NCBI RefSeq assembly: GCF_900167905.1 | Contig: NZ_FUYZ01000003.1 | Coordinates: 1 to 64,000 of the forward strand | Reading direction: 5' to 3' | Source: Soonwooa buanensis | GTDB taxonomy: Bacteria; Bacteroidota; Bacteroidia; Flavobacteriales; Weeksellaceae | Length of the DNA stretch: 64,000 bases | In this document: in pieces, positions 43,158 through 51,123 of the stretch | Numbering within the stretch: position 1 is the first letter of the stretch | Layout of the letters: every line of letters begins with the position of its first letter | Notes under the pieces: model-generated | The model's database searches: none | Told to the model about the DNA's origin: nothing | The model's input: the letters and a program-made list of their open reading frames with translations, nothing else | Made by a program: the position numbers and the translations under genes

Positions 43158-43736
43158 TTATATCAAGAATCCTTCAACAGGAAAGTATTTTGACAGATAT
43201 TTATACACCAAATGTGTCGGAAGTCCCATAATGCTATAATAGCTCCCGTTGATGTTTTCGATTTTGCTCATCCCCAACCATTCTTGTATGCCGTAACTAC
43301 CAGCTTTGTCAAAAGGTTTGTATTTTTCGATATAATAATTGATCTCGTCATCTGAGATAATTTGCATTGTCACATCGGCGCAATCGGTTTCTGTTATTAA
43401 ATTATCAAGCGTTTTAATACAAATTGATGTGTAGACTTGATGTGTTTTGCCTGACAGTTTTTTTAACATATCAAAGGCTTCGTTTGCGTTTTTTGGTTTT
43501 AAAAGAATTTCGTCTTCCAAAGCGACAATCGTGTCCGAAGTCAAAAGGATTTCATTTTCTTTTAAATCTTTATAGGCTTCAGCTTTTGTTTTGGCTACAA
43601 AACCAGCAATATCTTTTGTTGCTAAATCTTCGGGATAAGACTCGTCGCAGTTAATTTTTACAACTTCGAAAGGAAAATTTAATGATGCTAAAAGTTCTTG
43701 ACGACGTGGCGACGCTGAGGCTAACAATAACTTCAT
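43158..43736 (-). CDS. maf: Maf-family nucleotide pyrophosphatase
   Basis: The 192-residue protein starting at 43736 (MKLLLASASPRRQELL) has the Maf signature ASASPRR near the N-terminus, LTSDTIVAL, GKTHQVYTSICI and FDKAGSYGIQEW. The SYGIQ form belongs to dTTP/UTP pyrophosphatase-type Maf proteins, which clear modified or non-canonical nucleotides. An upstream in-frame Met at 43757 overlaps the KdsC-like gene; the second Met is preferred because it begins the first strand. It directly follows the KdsC-like gene. Confidence 0.93.
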   Translation of the reverse strand: MKLLLASASPRRQELLASLNFPFEVVKINCDESYPEDLATKDIAGFVAKTKAEAYKDLKENEILLTSDTIVALEDEILLKPKNANEAFDMLKKLSGKTHQVYTSICIKTLDNLITETDCADVTMQIISDDEINYYIEKYKPFDKAGSYGIQEWLGMSKIENINGSYYSIMGLPTHLVYKYLSKYFPVEGFLI

Positions 43737-43737
43737 T

Positions 43738-44259
43738 TTAGGTTGATTTGGTGTCATCTTCTAGATTCCAACGATTTTGAATTTTCATAACTTGTTCGAT
43801 AACATCACGTACTGCGCCCTTTCCACCTTCGATGGGCGAGATATAATCTGCGATGTCTTTAACTTCTGGTACGGCGTTAGCTGGTGCTGCCGCAATCGCG
43901 ACTTGTTTCATAATACCAATATCCGGAATGTCGTCACCCATCATCAAAACTTTGGAGTCGTCGATCTGATATTTTAGTTTAAAATCTGTATAATCCGACA
44001 CTTTATGAGCTGACTTTGCATAATAATCTTTAATCCCTAAATAGTCGATGCGATGACGCACCATAGGATCATCTCCGCCTGTGATAACCGCAATTTTGTA
44101 ACCTGCTTTTATCGCTTTAACAACGGCGTAACCGTCTAGCACATTCATAACGCGAGACATATTTTTGTCGGGAAGAAGATAGACGCTTCCGTCTGTGAAA
44201 ACACCGTCCACATCGAAGACAAAAGCACGTATATTTTTTAGTTTTTCTAAATAGCTCAT
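43738..44259 (-). CDS. KdsC-like HAD phosphatase (KDO 8-phosphate phosphatase)
   Basis: The 173-residue HAD hydrolase has motif I FDVDGVFTDGS (catalytic Asp16/Asp18), motif II ITGG, a Lys in the AKSAHK segment, and motif IV GDDIPD. The small size without a cap domain fits the C0 KdsC class, which makes KDO for lipopolysaccharide. No other KDO genes are in the window; the pairing with maf is common in Bacteroidota. The two genes are joined with no more than a one-base gap. A terminator upstream isolates the pair from the GLPGLI gene. Confidence 0.9.
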   Translation of the reverse strand: MSYLEKLKNIRAFVFDVDGVFTDGSVYLLPDKNMSRVMNVLDGYAVVKAIKAGYKIAVITGGDDPMVRHRIDYLGIKDYYAKSAHKVSDYTDFKLKYQIDDSKVLMMGDDIPDIGIMKQVAIAAAPANAVPEVKDIADYISPIEGGKGAVRDVIEQVMKIQNRWNLEDDTKST

Positions 44260-44266
44260 AATAAAA

Positions 44267-44288
44267 AATCCCTTGTTGATAAGGGATT
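44267..44288 (-). terminator. Terminator after GLPGLI gene
   Basis: AATCCCTT/AAGGGATT, an 8-bp perfect stem with a six-base loop, followed by TTTT on the minus strand. It lies 37 bases beyond the GLPGLI stop codon. Confidence 0.8.
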
Positions 44289-44325
44289 ATAAATGTAATA
44301 AATATTAGTGAATTTTGAAATCAAA

Positions 44326-45216
44326 TTAAGGAAACAAACTTGGTTCGATAGGATTGTTATCGTTTTTGATACTTTCCTTCTGGCTTTTTTCCATATTTCT
44401 GATAATGTCATTGGTATCAGTTATTTCTTTACCGTCCATATTCATTTTTATTTTGACATTGCCTTGGCTTAGCATCTGGCGCATATCTTTTACAGGATCG
44501 TTTTTGTATTCTTTCCATAATTGTGTAAACTTCGCTTCTGTAACGTCAAGAGGTTTCCCTTTGCTACCGCCGATTATCACAGTTGTTCTGCCATTGCTGT
44601 CATTCGCACTTTCTTTAATTTCGACATCATCAAATTTTTTAAGTCCAATGAATTTGTAAGCGTGTGTGCCCGTAGCATCTTGCATTTCTAATATTAAACC
44701 AGGAAGTCCAGAGAATTTGTAAGGTCCATCTTGGAAAGGTAATTCTTGCGTGAACCATGCTGTCCAGCTTCTTCCTCCAAATTCTGTCGTTGCTTTTTGA
44801 GCCGTGAATTTGTCTATCTTTTTTGTGTCGGGTTCAATTTTCCAAACGATGGCTTTTTCGTTTTTAATGGCATAATTGTTTGTATTGATTGGCGTTTTAA
44901 GAACAATATTAAAATCAGGATAAGACTTTTCTACCGTGTATTTAACAGCGCCAGGATTGGTACCTTTAAAATTGAAATTCGTGCTTCCTGTTGCGCGCAT
45001 TTTTTTCATGTACTCATCGCGTAGAGAATCTGCTAAAAATTTTTTTTGACTGTAGAATTTGCTGCCATCTTTTCGAATATCGAGAAAGACAGTTTCTTTT
45101 TTTATCGAATCTTTTTGATTGATGTTTGGCGCAAATTCATACTCGTAGGCGATGCGCGTGCCTTGTCCAAAAATGGAAATGCTAAGAAGTAATAAAAGTA
45201 GATGTAAATGTTTCAT
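44326..45216 (-). CDS. GLPGLI family protein
   Basis: The 296-residue protein (start at 45216, MKHLHLLLLLLSISIFGQ) has a signal peptide and the family-naming motif SGLPGLILEMQD near residue 195, preceded by WTAWFTQELPFQDGPYKF. Members are secreted beta-rich proteins of unknown function, restricted mainly to Bacteroidota. The gene follows the outer-membrane barrel gene 45313-48021 in one orientation with a 96-base gap; this pairing recurs in the phylum and suggests a functional unit. An alternative start 14 codons upstream would precede the signal peptide. Confidence 0.9.
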   Translation of the reverse strand: MKHLHLLLLLLSISIFGQGTRIAYEYEFAPNINQKDSIKKETVFLDIRKDGSKFYSQKKFLADSLRDEYMKKMRATGSTNFNFKGTNPGAVKYTVEKSYPDFNIVLKTPINTNNYAIKNEKAIVWKIEPDTKKIDKFTAQKATTEFGGRSWTAWFTQELPFQDGPYKFSGLPGLILEMQDATGTHAYKFIGLKKFDDVEIKESANDSNGRTTVIIGGSKGKPLDVTEAKFTQLWKEYKNDPVKDMRQMLSQGNVKIKMNMDGKEITDTNDIIRNMEKSQKESIKNDNNPIEPSLFP

Positions 45217-45312
45217 GACTAAAAAATTAGTTATACGAATGTAAAAAATATTTCGCAATGTTTCAGCGAAATATTTTTTTATTGAAAAATTATAATATTC
45301 TGATTTTAAAAT

Positions 45313-48021
45313 TTATTTAAAATTAAATTTAACAGTAAACATAAACTGACTTGGTCGTATGTACATTTGGTTAGTTGAGATCAAGCTTTGTGCAACGTCT
45401 ACACTAACTGTTTCATAGACTTTACGATTTGCGATGTTTAACCATTTTAGCTCAAAATCAATTTTCTTTTTAACCCAAGTGTATTGATAAGAGACGTCAA
45501 AGAAAGAGTTTCGGAAATTAGTGCCTTTTACTTTTGTTGTCAAATCATCCCAGAAGAATCCAAAAGTGTGATTTTCGCTAGGGTAGATGTAAGTGCTTAG
45601 ATTATGATTCCAGCCAGACGTTTTCACATCGATATTGTCAGTTGTGTTGCTACTTTTTGACCAGTTAAAACCAACATTGTAATCAACACTTAACCAACTG
45701 AAATAAGCATTATTAAATTTAATTCCTAAATTTTGTCGGTTAGAATCTGTTTCGCGTAGATCGTTAAAAAATGAAAACGAATTAGAGTCTGTATTGGTGG
45801 CAGATACTGATAAGTTCATTTTATACTTAGGGAAATACTTTCCAATTTCCGCGCTTTCGGTTTGACTTTTAGACGTGTTGTCCATTGTTTCCAACACTAA
45901 CTCATTTGTGAAACCGTTGGTTTTGTAAGATTCAATAATGTTTCTTTTGTTAGTCGAATAATTATATCTAACATTGAAGAACAAATTGTTAAGAGGATTT
46001 CGGTATTCTAATCTAGAGCCAATGCTTCTTGTTAAATATTCTGGCATTTCGATGTTGTCCGCACTACGCACTCTAAGACTTGTTGGGCTTGTTAGCATTT
46101 TTCCGCCATACAAGAATCCAAAGTTTCCGAAATCGTATTTTTGGTTAGCAAAAGCCCAAAGTTTGAAGAATGAAGCAAACTCATAATTTGCAAATAAAGT
46201 GGGTTCAAAAACCGTTTTGCTTTGGTCAAGATATTTGTTGCGGATATTATCTCTATATGTAATGCCGTAGAAATTAACAGGCAAAGTCATATTCAGATTA
46301 AAATTTTGAGATTTGAAATTAACGCCCAACTGTGTGTATGGTTGGATTTCGTTCCAGTCAACATCGTTAAGCATATCGCTTCCCAGAAAGTGATTGGTGC
46401 CGCCAACTTCACCATTAATCGCAGAATTTAAGTTATTAAAATTCATATTTAAACCAACTTCTGGCGTGAAAGTCCATTTTTTGTAGCTAAATCCTACCGA
46501 CACCGAATGATCAACTTCTAAGGTTTTTGAAGTCGCATATTGGTTGATCTTACTATAATTTCCGAATCCAAAGTCAATAAGATAACTTCCTGGATTAATG
46601 CTCATCGTTTGTCTATCTTTTTGATATTTGACATAACTCATCACGTTGAAAAGCTTTTCCTTCCAAGGTACAATCGTACTTAACGAATTTTGGAAAATAC
46701 CACTCGGTGAGTTAAGATCTTCCATTGCCATTTTATGAATAGCATTCGTTTCTCCAACAGCTGGTGGTAGATAATTGTCAACTTTTGCGCGATCTGTATT
46801 CCAGAAACTATTCCAAGTTGTTGTGTTTTTGAAGAAACCTTTTTTTGCATTTTTAGTGAAGATTAGTTCTCCTTTTGCAGCATTGTCATAGAAATTATTA
46901 GAGGTACTTGACGTAAAAGTTCCGCCCAATGGTACTGTTCTGGAGCCAACATCATAAACGCTAACTTGATAATCCTCACGTTTGATGCTGTTGTTGGTAT
47001 AAGATGCATTGGCTTTTAATTCCCATTCTTTATTTTTGAAAGGACTTGTCAACAAATTAGCCGAGAAGAAATGAACATTGTTTAACAAATATCTTTTTTC
47101 TCCAATATTGGGTGTGCCCGCCGTTTCTACATTGGTCCAAGATTTTTGTGATGCTTGCGATCGACGACCTTCCCAACGCGATCCAAAAGAAAGCATGTTG
47201 CCTTCATTCTCTACAGATTCGCCATTGTTATTCGCTTTATAGTTAACGACCCATTGATTTTTCTGCCCAAAAAACATTGGCGTTAATTTAACATTCCAAA
47301 GAAAAGGACTAAAGCCAGCGCCAACCTCGCCACGCCCCGTCATCGTCACCGATTTTTTTAGTTTAATATTAAGCGCAGCGTTTTCTGAAGGGACTTTGTC
47401 TTGCAAAATTTTAACTGGCTGATGGTTCTCAAGAACTTCAACTTTAGCAACGGCATCTTTTGGAAGCGAATTGTTAATTGTTCCGTAACCGCCTTCCATT
47501 AAGTCTTTTCCGTTAACGTAAAATTTATTAATCGGCTCACCTTGATAAAGTACAGTACCATCTTTATTAACTTCGATACCTGGCATCTTTTTCAAAACAT
47601 CAGCAAGACTACGGTCCGATTTGTTTTCGAAAGCTTTGATGTCGTAAGAAATCGTGTCACCTTTTTTGGTGATTAGTTTGGTTTTAATTTTTACTTCTTC
47701 AATTTCGGTTGTTTCGCCAGCTAGTGAGAAGTTTTGAGTTTGATCAGCATTTTTGATGGTTTTGCTTTGCGTTTTTTGATTAAAAGCTTTAACCTTTAAA
47801 ATCACATCGCTTTCTGATGAGGTGAAAATAATCTTGTATTCACCTTTAGAATTGGATATTGCATAAGCCAGAATTGCGTTTTTGCCAGGTTCCTCAATAG
47901 TTACACTGGCGCTTGGTAATGCTTTTCCGTTAGAGTCGGTAATGTTTCCGCTAATTGTTTTTTGAGCTAAAACAATTATTGAACAACAAAATACCAAAAT
48001 AAAACTGAGTAGATTTTTCAT
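45313..48021 (-). CDS. Outer-membrane beta-barrel (TonB-receptor-like) with carboxypeptidase-like N-terminal domain
   Basis: The 902-residue protein has a signal peptide (ending VLAQ), a carboxypeptidase-regulatory-like beta-sandwich (about 20-95, KTISGNITDSNGKALPSASVTIE), a plug-like part (LADVLKKMPGIEVNKDGTVLYQGEPINKFYVNGKDLMEGGYG) and a long outer-membrane barrel ending FMFTVKFNFK. It belongs to the OMP_b-brl_3 type of TonB-receptor-like proteins that pair with GLPGLI proteins. The transported ligand is unknown. The upstream 227-base gap has no ORF. Confidence 0.9.
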   Translation of the reverse strand: MKNLLSFILVFCCSIIVLAQKTISGNITDSNGKALPSASVTIEEPGKNAILAYAISNSKGEYKIIFTSSESDVILKVKAFNQKTQSKTIKNADQTQNFSLAGETTEIEEVKIKTKLITKKGDTISYDIKAFENKSDRSLADVLKKMPGIEVNKDGTVLYQGEPINKFYVNGKDLMEGGYGTINNSLPKDAVAKVEVLENHQPVKILQDKVPSENAALNIKLKKSVTMTGRGEVGAGFSPFLWNVKLTPMFFGQKNQWVVNYKANNNGESVENEGNMLSFGSRWEGRRSQASQKSWTNVETAGTPNIGEKRYLLNNVHFFSANLLTSPFKNKEWELKANASYTNNSIKREDYQVSVYDVGSRTVPLGGTFTSSTSNNFYDNAAKGELIFTKNAKKGFFKNTTTWNSFWNTDRAKVDNYLPPAVGETNAIHKMAMEDLNSPSGIFQNSLSTIVPWKEKLFNVMSYVKYQKDRQTMSINPGSYLIDFGFGNYSKINQYATSKTLEVDHSVSVGFSYKKWTFTPEVGLNMNFNNLNSAINGEVGGTNHFLGSDMLNDVDWNEIQPYTQLGVNFKSQNFNLNMTLPVNFYGITYRDNIRNKYLDQSKTVFEPTLFANYEFASFFKLWAFANQKYDFGNFGFLYGGKMLTSPTSLRVRSADNIEMPEYLTRSIGSRLEYRNPLNNLFFNVRYNYSTNKRNIIESYKTNGFTNELVLETMDNTSKSQTESAEIGKYFPKYKMNLSVSATNTDSNSFSFFNDLRETDSNRQNLGIKFNNAYFSWLSVDYNVGFNWSKSSNTTDNIDVKTSGWNHNLSTYIYPSENHTFGFFWDDLTTKVKGTNFRNSFFDVSYQYTWVKKKIDFELKWLNIANRKVYETVSVDVAQSLISTNQMYIRPSQFMFTVKFNFK

Positions 48022-48194
48022 ATAGTTACTGTATCACTAAACAATTAGTAGAAGTTTAATTTTTTTGTTACAGTTGTTTGAGAAATATTTTGATGAAAAG
48101 TTAAATCCTTGTCAATTTTGTTAGTGTTAATCGGCAATAGCAGATTTTAATAGATAAAATAATTTAGAATCATTATAATTAAAAACTATTTTTT

Positions 48195-48227
48195 TTGACC
48201 ACACTCCACAAAAAATTAATAATTTTG
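48195..48227 (+). promoter_or_regulatory. Bacteroidota-type promoter of the cupin gene
   Basis: TTG (48195-48197) and TAATTTTG (48220-48227), a perfect -7 box, are separated by 22 bases, inside the 17-23 range described for Flavobacterium promoters. The start codon is 22 bases downstream. Confidence 0.6.
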
Positions 48228-48248
48228 TAACATATTAAGTTAAGCAAA

Positions 48249-49133
48249 ATGGGAATCATTCTGAAACCGATTGATGTTGTTGATGACATCACGAAAGAGG
48301 AGTTCGAAAATAAATACCTTAAAACCCGTACACCGGTGGTTATCAAGAATATGGCTAAAAAATGGCCAGCTTACCAAAAGTGGACGATGGACTATATGAA
48401 GCAGGCTGTAGGTGATGTTGAGGTGCCTTTGTATGACAGCTCTAAAGCTGATCCAGCTGCACCAATTAACGCTTCCGCAGCGAAAATGAAGTTTGGAGAT
48501 TATATCGATTTGATACAAAGAGAGCCAACAGATCTTAGAATTTTCTTATTTGATCCGATTAAAAGCGCTCCAAAATTATTAGATGATTACATTTCTCCTA
48601 AAGAATTAATGGGCGGTTTTTTAGATAAATACCCAAACATGTTCTTCGGAGGGAAAGGTTCTGTAACTTTTTTACATTACGATATCGATATGGCGCACAT
48701 CTTCCACACACATTTTAATGGAAGAAAACATATCATGCTTTTCGATTACAAATGGAAAGATAGATTGTATCAAATACCTTATGCGACTTATGCATTGGAA
48801 GATTATGATATCGAAAATCCTGATTTCAAAAACTTCCCAGCATTAGATGGCGTTGAGGGTATCGAGTGTTTTTTGGAACATGGTGATACGCTGTTTATGC
48901 CAACTGGTTGGTGGCATTGGATGAAATATTTGGACGGAAGTTTCTCAATTTCGTTAAGAGCTTGGGACAAATCTTGGGGCGTAAAAGCACACTCGCTTTG
49001 GAATCTTACTGTACAAAGAACTTTTGACAACTTTATGAAGAAAAACTTCAAAATTAGATACATGACTTGGAAAGAGAAAAAAGCCATAGAAAGAGCAAAT
49101 TATGCTTTGAAACGCGGACTTCCGAGAAAGTAG
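48249..49133 (+). CDS. Cupin-like (JmjC/Cupin_8) domain protein
   Basis: The 294-residue protein opens with RTPVVIKNMAKKWPAYQKW, typical of JmjC-like cupin_8 proteins. The iron-binding facial triad is likely H and D in FLHYDIDMAHIFH plus the distal His in LEHGDTLFMPTGWWHWM. NGRKHIMLFDYKW holds the basic residue for 2-oxoglutarate. Such proteins are Fe(II)/2-oxoglutarate-dependent hydroxylases of proteins or small molecules. The C-terminal 50 residues are helical and basic, perhaps for dimerisation. Target unknown. The gene begins a plus-strand run with small envelope genes. Confidence 0.88.
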   Translation: MGIILKPIDVVDDITKEEFENKYLKTRTPVVIKNMAKKWPAYQKWTMDYMKQAVGDVEVPLYDSSKADPAAPINASAAKMKFGDYIDLIQREPTDLRIFLFDPIKSAPKLLDDYISPKELMGGFLDKYPNMFFGGKGSVTFLHYDIDMAHIFHTHFNGRKHIMLFDYKWKDRLYQIPYATYALEDYDIENPDFKNFPALDGVEGIECFLEHGDTLFMPTGWWHWMKYLDGSFSISLRAWDKSWGVKAHSLWNLTVQRTFDNFMKKNFKIRYMTWKEKKAIERANYALKRGLPRK

Positions 49134-49161
49134 ATTTTGAGTTTAAATCCTTTCCTACAGT

Positions 49162-49548
49162 ATGTTTAAAATAATTCGAAATTTAAGTATTTTCAGTTGT
49201 GTTGTGCTATTTACAGTTTCTTGTAAAAGTAGCGATGACTCGGACTTATTTAGAGCATACGTGGAAGGCAAAATGACTCTTGGTCCAAAAAGTGCAAGTA
49301 ATCTGATGATTTCTCCAATACATTTGGTGAGTAATAATCGTATTATCGGCGAAACTTTTCCGAAGGACAATGGACAATTCGTCGTTGCTGGTCCATACAC
49401 CACAGGGGATTATAAACTTTTATTTAAATCAAAAATAGAAAGTTTTTCCGGCGGTAATCCCCAATGCAAAATAGATGGAGATTCTCTTAGTATTATTATA
49501 CCCTCAGGAGTTACTTATTTAATTTTTAATGAAATAAAATTTAAGTAA
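49162..49548 (+). CDS. Small lipoprotein, unknown
   Basis: A 128-residue product with a lipoprotein signal (lipobox TVSC, Cys21) and a mature part that looks like a single beta-sandwich: PIHLVSNNRIIGETFPKDNGQFVVAGPY is reminiscent of carboxypeptidase-regulatory or transthyretin-like folds. No family is recognised with confidence. Its stop codon shares bases with the ATG of the next gene, so the two are translationally coupled. Confidence 0.7.
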   Translation: MFKIIRNLSIFSCVVLFTVSCKSSDDSDLFRAYVEGKMTLGPKSASNLMISPIHLVSNNRIIGETFPKDNGQFVVAGPYTTGDYKLLFKSKIESFSGGNPQCKIDGDSLSIIIPSGVTYLIFNEIKFK

Positions 49549-50168
49549 TGTCAAGATTTGGGCTACTTTTCTTAATTGTGCCAGCAATTTTTTTTTCGCA
49601 ATCAAGAAAGAAAAAACCACTGCTAGAAGAGATGTCCTTTTCTATCGAACCGAACGTTCGTGTTATGAAAGCTATTGGGAATAATTCGATGAATAAAGCT
49701 TTGTCTCCATTTGTTGGTTTTGGGCTTGGCGGCACCTTATATGTTTACAAAAATTTTGGTTTAAGTGCCGACTACAATTATATGACCGCAAATCTTGATA
49801 AAGAGAGTAATGGAGGTTTGTTTGGTTATATGTCCGCTGCGAGCATGCATAATATCGAAGTGTCAGGAGTTTATAAATATAATCTTGGAGAGGATGTCGA
49901 CCTAGAAGGTCTTGCCGGAGCTAGCATTTACAGGATTTCTTCAAAATTTATTGATAAGGGCGGGAAATTTAGTGAAGGCAACGCAGGTTTTCACATAGGC
50001 GGAAAATTACTTTATACTCTAGATCGTGAAGGTGTGCAACAAGTAATTTTAGGAACAAAACTTAACTATTATACAGCTAGTATTCGCAATCAAAACCCCG
50101 ATATTGAGCGGTTTTATTCTAAGGCTTGGTTTTTAAATTTCAGTGCGGCTTATCGTATTAATTTTTAA
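49548..50168 (+). CDS. Small outer-membrane beta-barrel protein
   Basis: A 206-residue product with a signal peptide (FGLLFLIVPAIFFSQ) and a repeating pattern of amphipathic strands, with glycines and aromatic girdle residues (FVGFGLGGTLYVYKNFGLSADYNY), ending in FSAAYRINF as barrels do. It resembles eight-stranded porin-family or OmpX-like barrels. No specific function. It is coupled to the preceding lipoprotein gene, so the two may form an outer-membrane pair. Confidence 0.8.
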   Translation: MSRFGLLFLIVPAIFFSQSRKKKPLLEEMSFSIEPNVRVMKAIGNNSMNKALSPFVGFGLGGTLYVYKNFGLSADYNYMTANLDKESNGGLFGYMSAASMHNIEVSGVYKYNLGEDVDLEGLAGASIYRISSKFIDKGGKFSEGNAGFHIGGKLLYTLDREGVQQVILGTKLNYYTASIRNQNPDIERFYSKAWFLNFSAAYRINF

Positions 50169-50282
50169 TATTTCTTTTAATATTTTTTTAATCTTTAATA
50201 ATTTATAGTTAAAATTCTGAAATTCGTTTTCGTGAATCAATTAATGCTATACATTTACCAAAGAATTCACAACCAAAGTAAG

Positions 50283-50573
50283 ATGAAAAAAATACTAGTA
50301 GTTGTAGCTTTAAGTTTAGGATTGGGGTTTGCAACGGCGCAAAGTACACAACCGACAGCTACGAAAACAACTCCAGTAAAAGCCAATACAACAACGCTTA
50401 AGAAAACAGAAGTAAAAGAAGTAAAATCTTCTGGTGGAAAAGCGGTAGTAACAGATACAAAAACAACAACTGTAAAGCTAAAAAAAGACGGTACACCTGA
50501 TAAACGTTATAAGCAAAGTCAGCATCTTAAAAAAGATGGTACGCCTGATAAGCGATACAAAGAAAACAAATAA
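50283..50573 (+). CDS. Small secreted protein with tandem KDGTPDKRYK repeats
   Basis: The 96-residue product starting at 50283 has a signal peptide (MKKILVVVALSLGLGFATAQ), a Thr/Lys-rich low-complexity stretch and two C-terminal copies of LKKDGTPDKRYK separated by QSQH. The motif KxDGTPDxRYK is repeated in small secreted proteins of flavobacteria and other bacteria, role unknown. It is very basic (Lys-rich) and lacks Cys. The frame is open 17 codons upstream, but the Met chosen starts the signal peptide. Confidence 0.8.
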   Translation: MKKILVVVALSLGLGFATAQSTQPTATKTTPVKANTTTLKKTEVKEVKSSGGKAVVTDTKTTTVKLKKDGTPDKRYKQSQHLKKDGTPDKRYKENK

Positions 50574-50600
50574 TTTTTCATAACTTTTATTTTTAGCGTG

Positions 50601-50636
50601 AACCTTGTTTCGGAATTTCTGAAGCAAGGTTTTTTG
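50601..50636 (+). terminator. Terminator after the KDGTPDKRYK gene
   Basis: AACCTTGTTT pairs with AAGCAAGGTT with one wobble, and the stem is followed by five T residues. It lies 28 bases past the stop. Confidence 0.8.
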
Positions 50637-50968
50637 TTTTACTGATCTAGGAAGTGTTGAAGATAGAAAACGAAGTAATTTGACGTTAGTTTTGTTCGGG
50701 TTTAACTTTTCGATTTTCTCAGTTTGGTTTTGTGAGGGACATGAAATGCAAAAAAACGCTCTATTCGTGGAGGGTAAATGTACTATCGAGATTGCTTTAA
50801 AGATGTTGATTAGCTATATTATCCAGTGTTTGATTGTCGTTTTATTTTAGAATAAAATTTGGCCACCTAAAAGTATGCCTCTAATTTCAAAAATTGAGGT
50901 TTTAAAATTTTGTTCATTAAATTAAGATCTCTGTAAAAGCTTATGAATAGGGAAGTGTATAGAAATAA
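50637..50968. other. Intergenic stretch without a recognised gene
   Basis: About 330 bases between two terminators. A 34-codon frame (50746-50850) is present but has no support. A weak hairpin (CCTCTAATTT...AAATTGAGG, about 50877-50900) lies near its right side. The word GGCCACCTAAAAGTATGCC (50861-50879) looks out of place but I cannot identify it. Confidence 0.4.
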
Positions 50969-50998
50969 AAAATCCCAAATCTTTCGACTTGGGATTTT
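50969..50998 (-). terminator. Terminator after tRNA-Val
   Basis: AAAATCCCAA/TTGGGATTTT, a 10-bp perfect stem just 4 bases beyond the tRNA 3' end, followed by TTTATT on the minus strand. Confidence 0.88.
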
Positions 50999-51001
50999 GT
51001 G

Positions 51002-51076
51002 TGGGTCCTGAGGGATTCGAACCCCCGACCCTCTCGGTGTAAACGAGATGCTCTGAACCAACTGAGCTAAGAACCC
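51002..51076 (-). tRNA. tRNA-Val (anticodon UAC)
   Basis: On the minus strand a 75-base cloverleaf is readable: acceptor GGGTTCT paired with AGGACCC, D-arm GCTCAGTTGGTTCAGAGC, anticodon stem TCTCG/CGAGA with loop TTTACAC (anticodon TAC), and T-arm GGGTTCGAATCCC-like. The discriminator base is A; the 3' CCA is not encoded. It reads GUA valine codons, and GUG by wobble. A hairpin terminator follows directly. Confidence 0.96.
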
Positions 51077-51123
51077 TCTTTTCGAGATTTATTTTCTCGT
51101 TTTGAGTGGTGCAAATATACAAC

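Noticed and set aside
50867-51122. Two small ORFs covering the tRNA-Val gene
   Set aside because: The translated GVRIPQDP/GGSNPSGP-type sequences are the classic artefact of translating a tRNA T-arm region.
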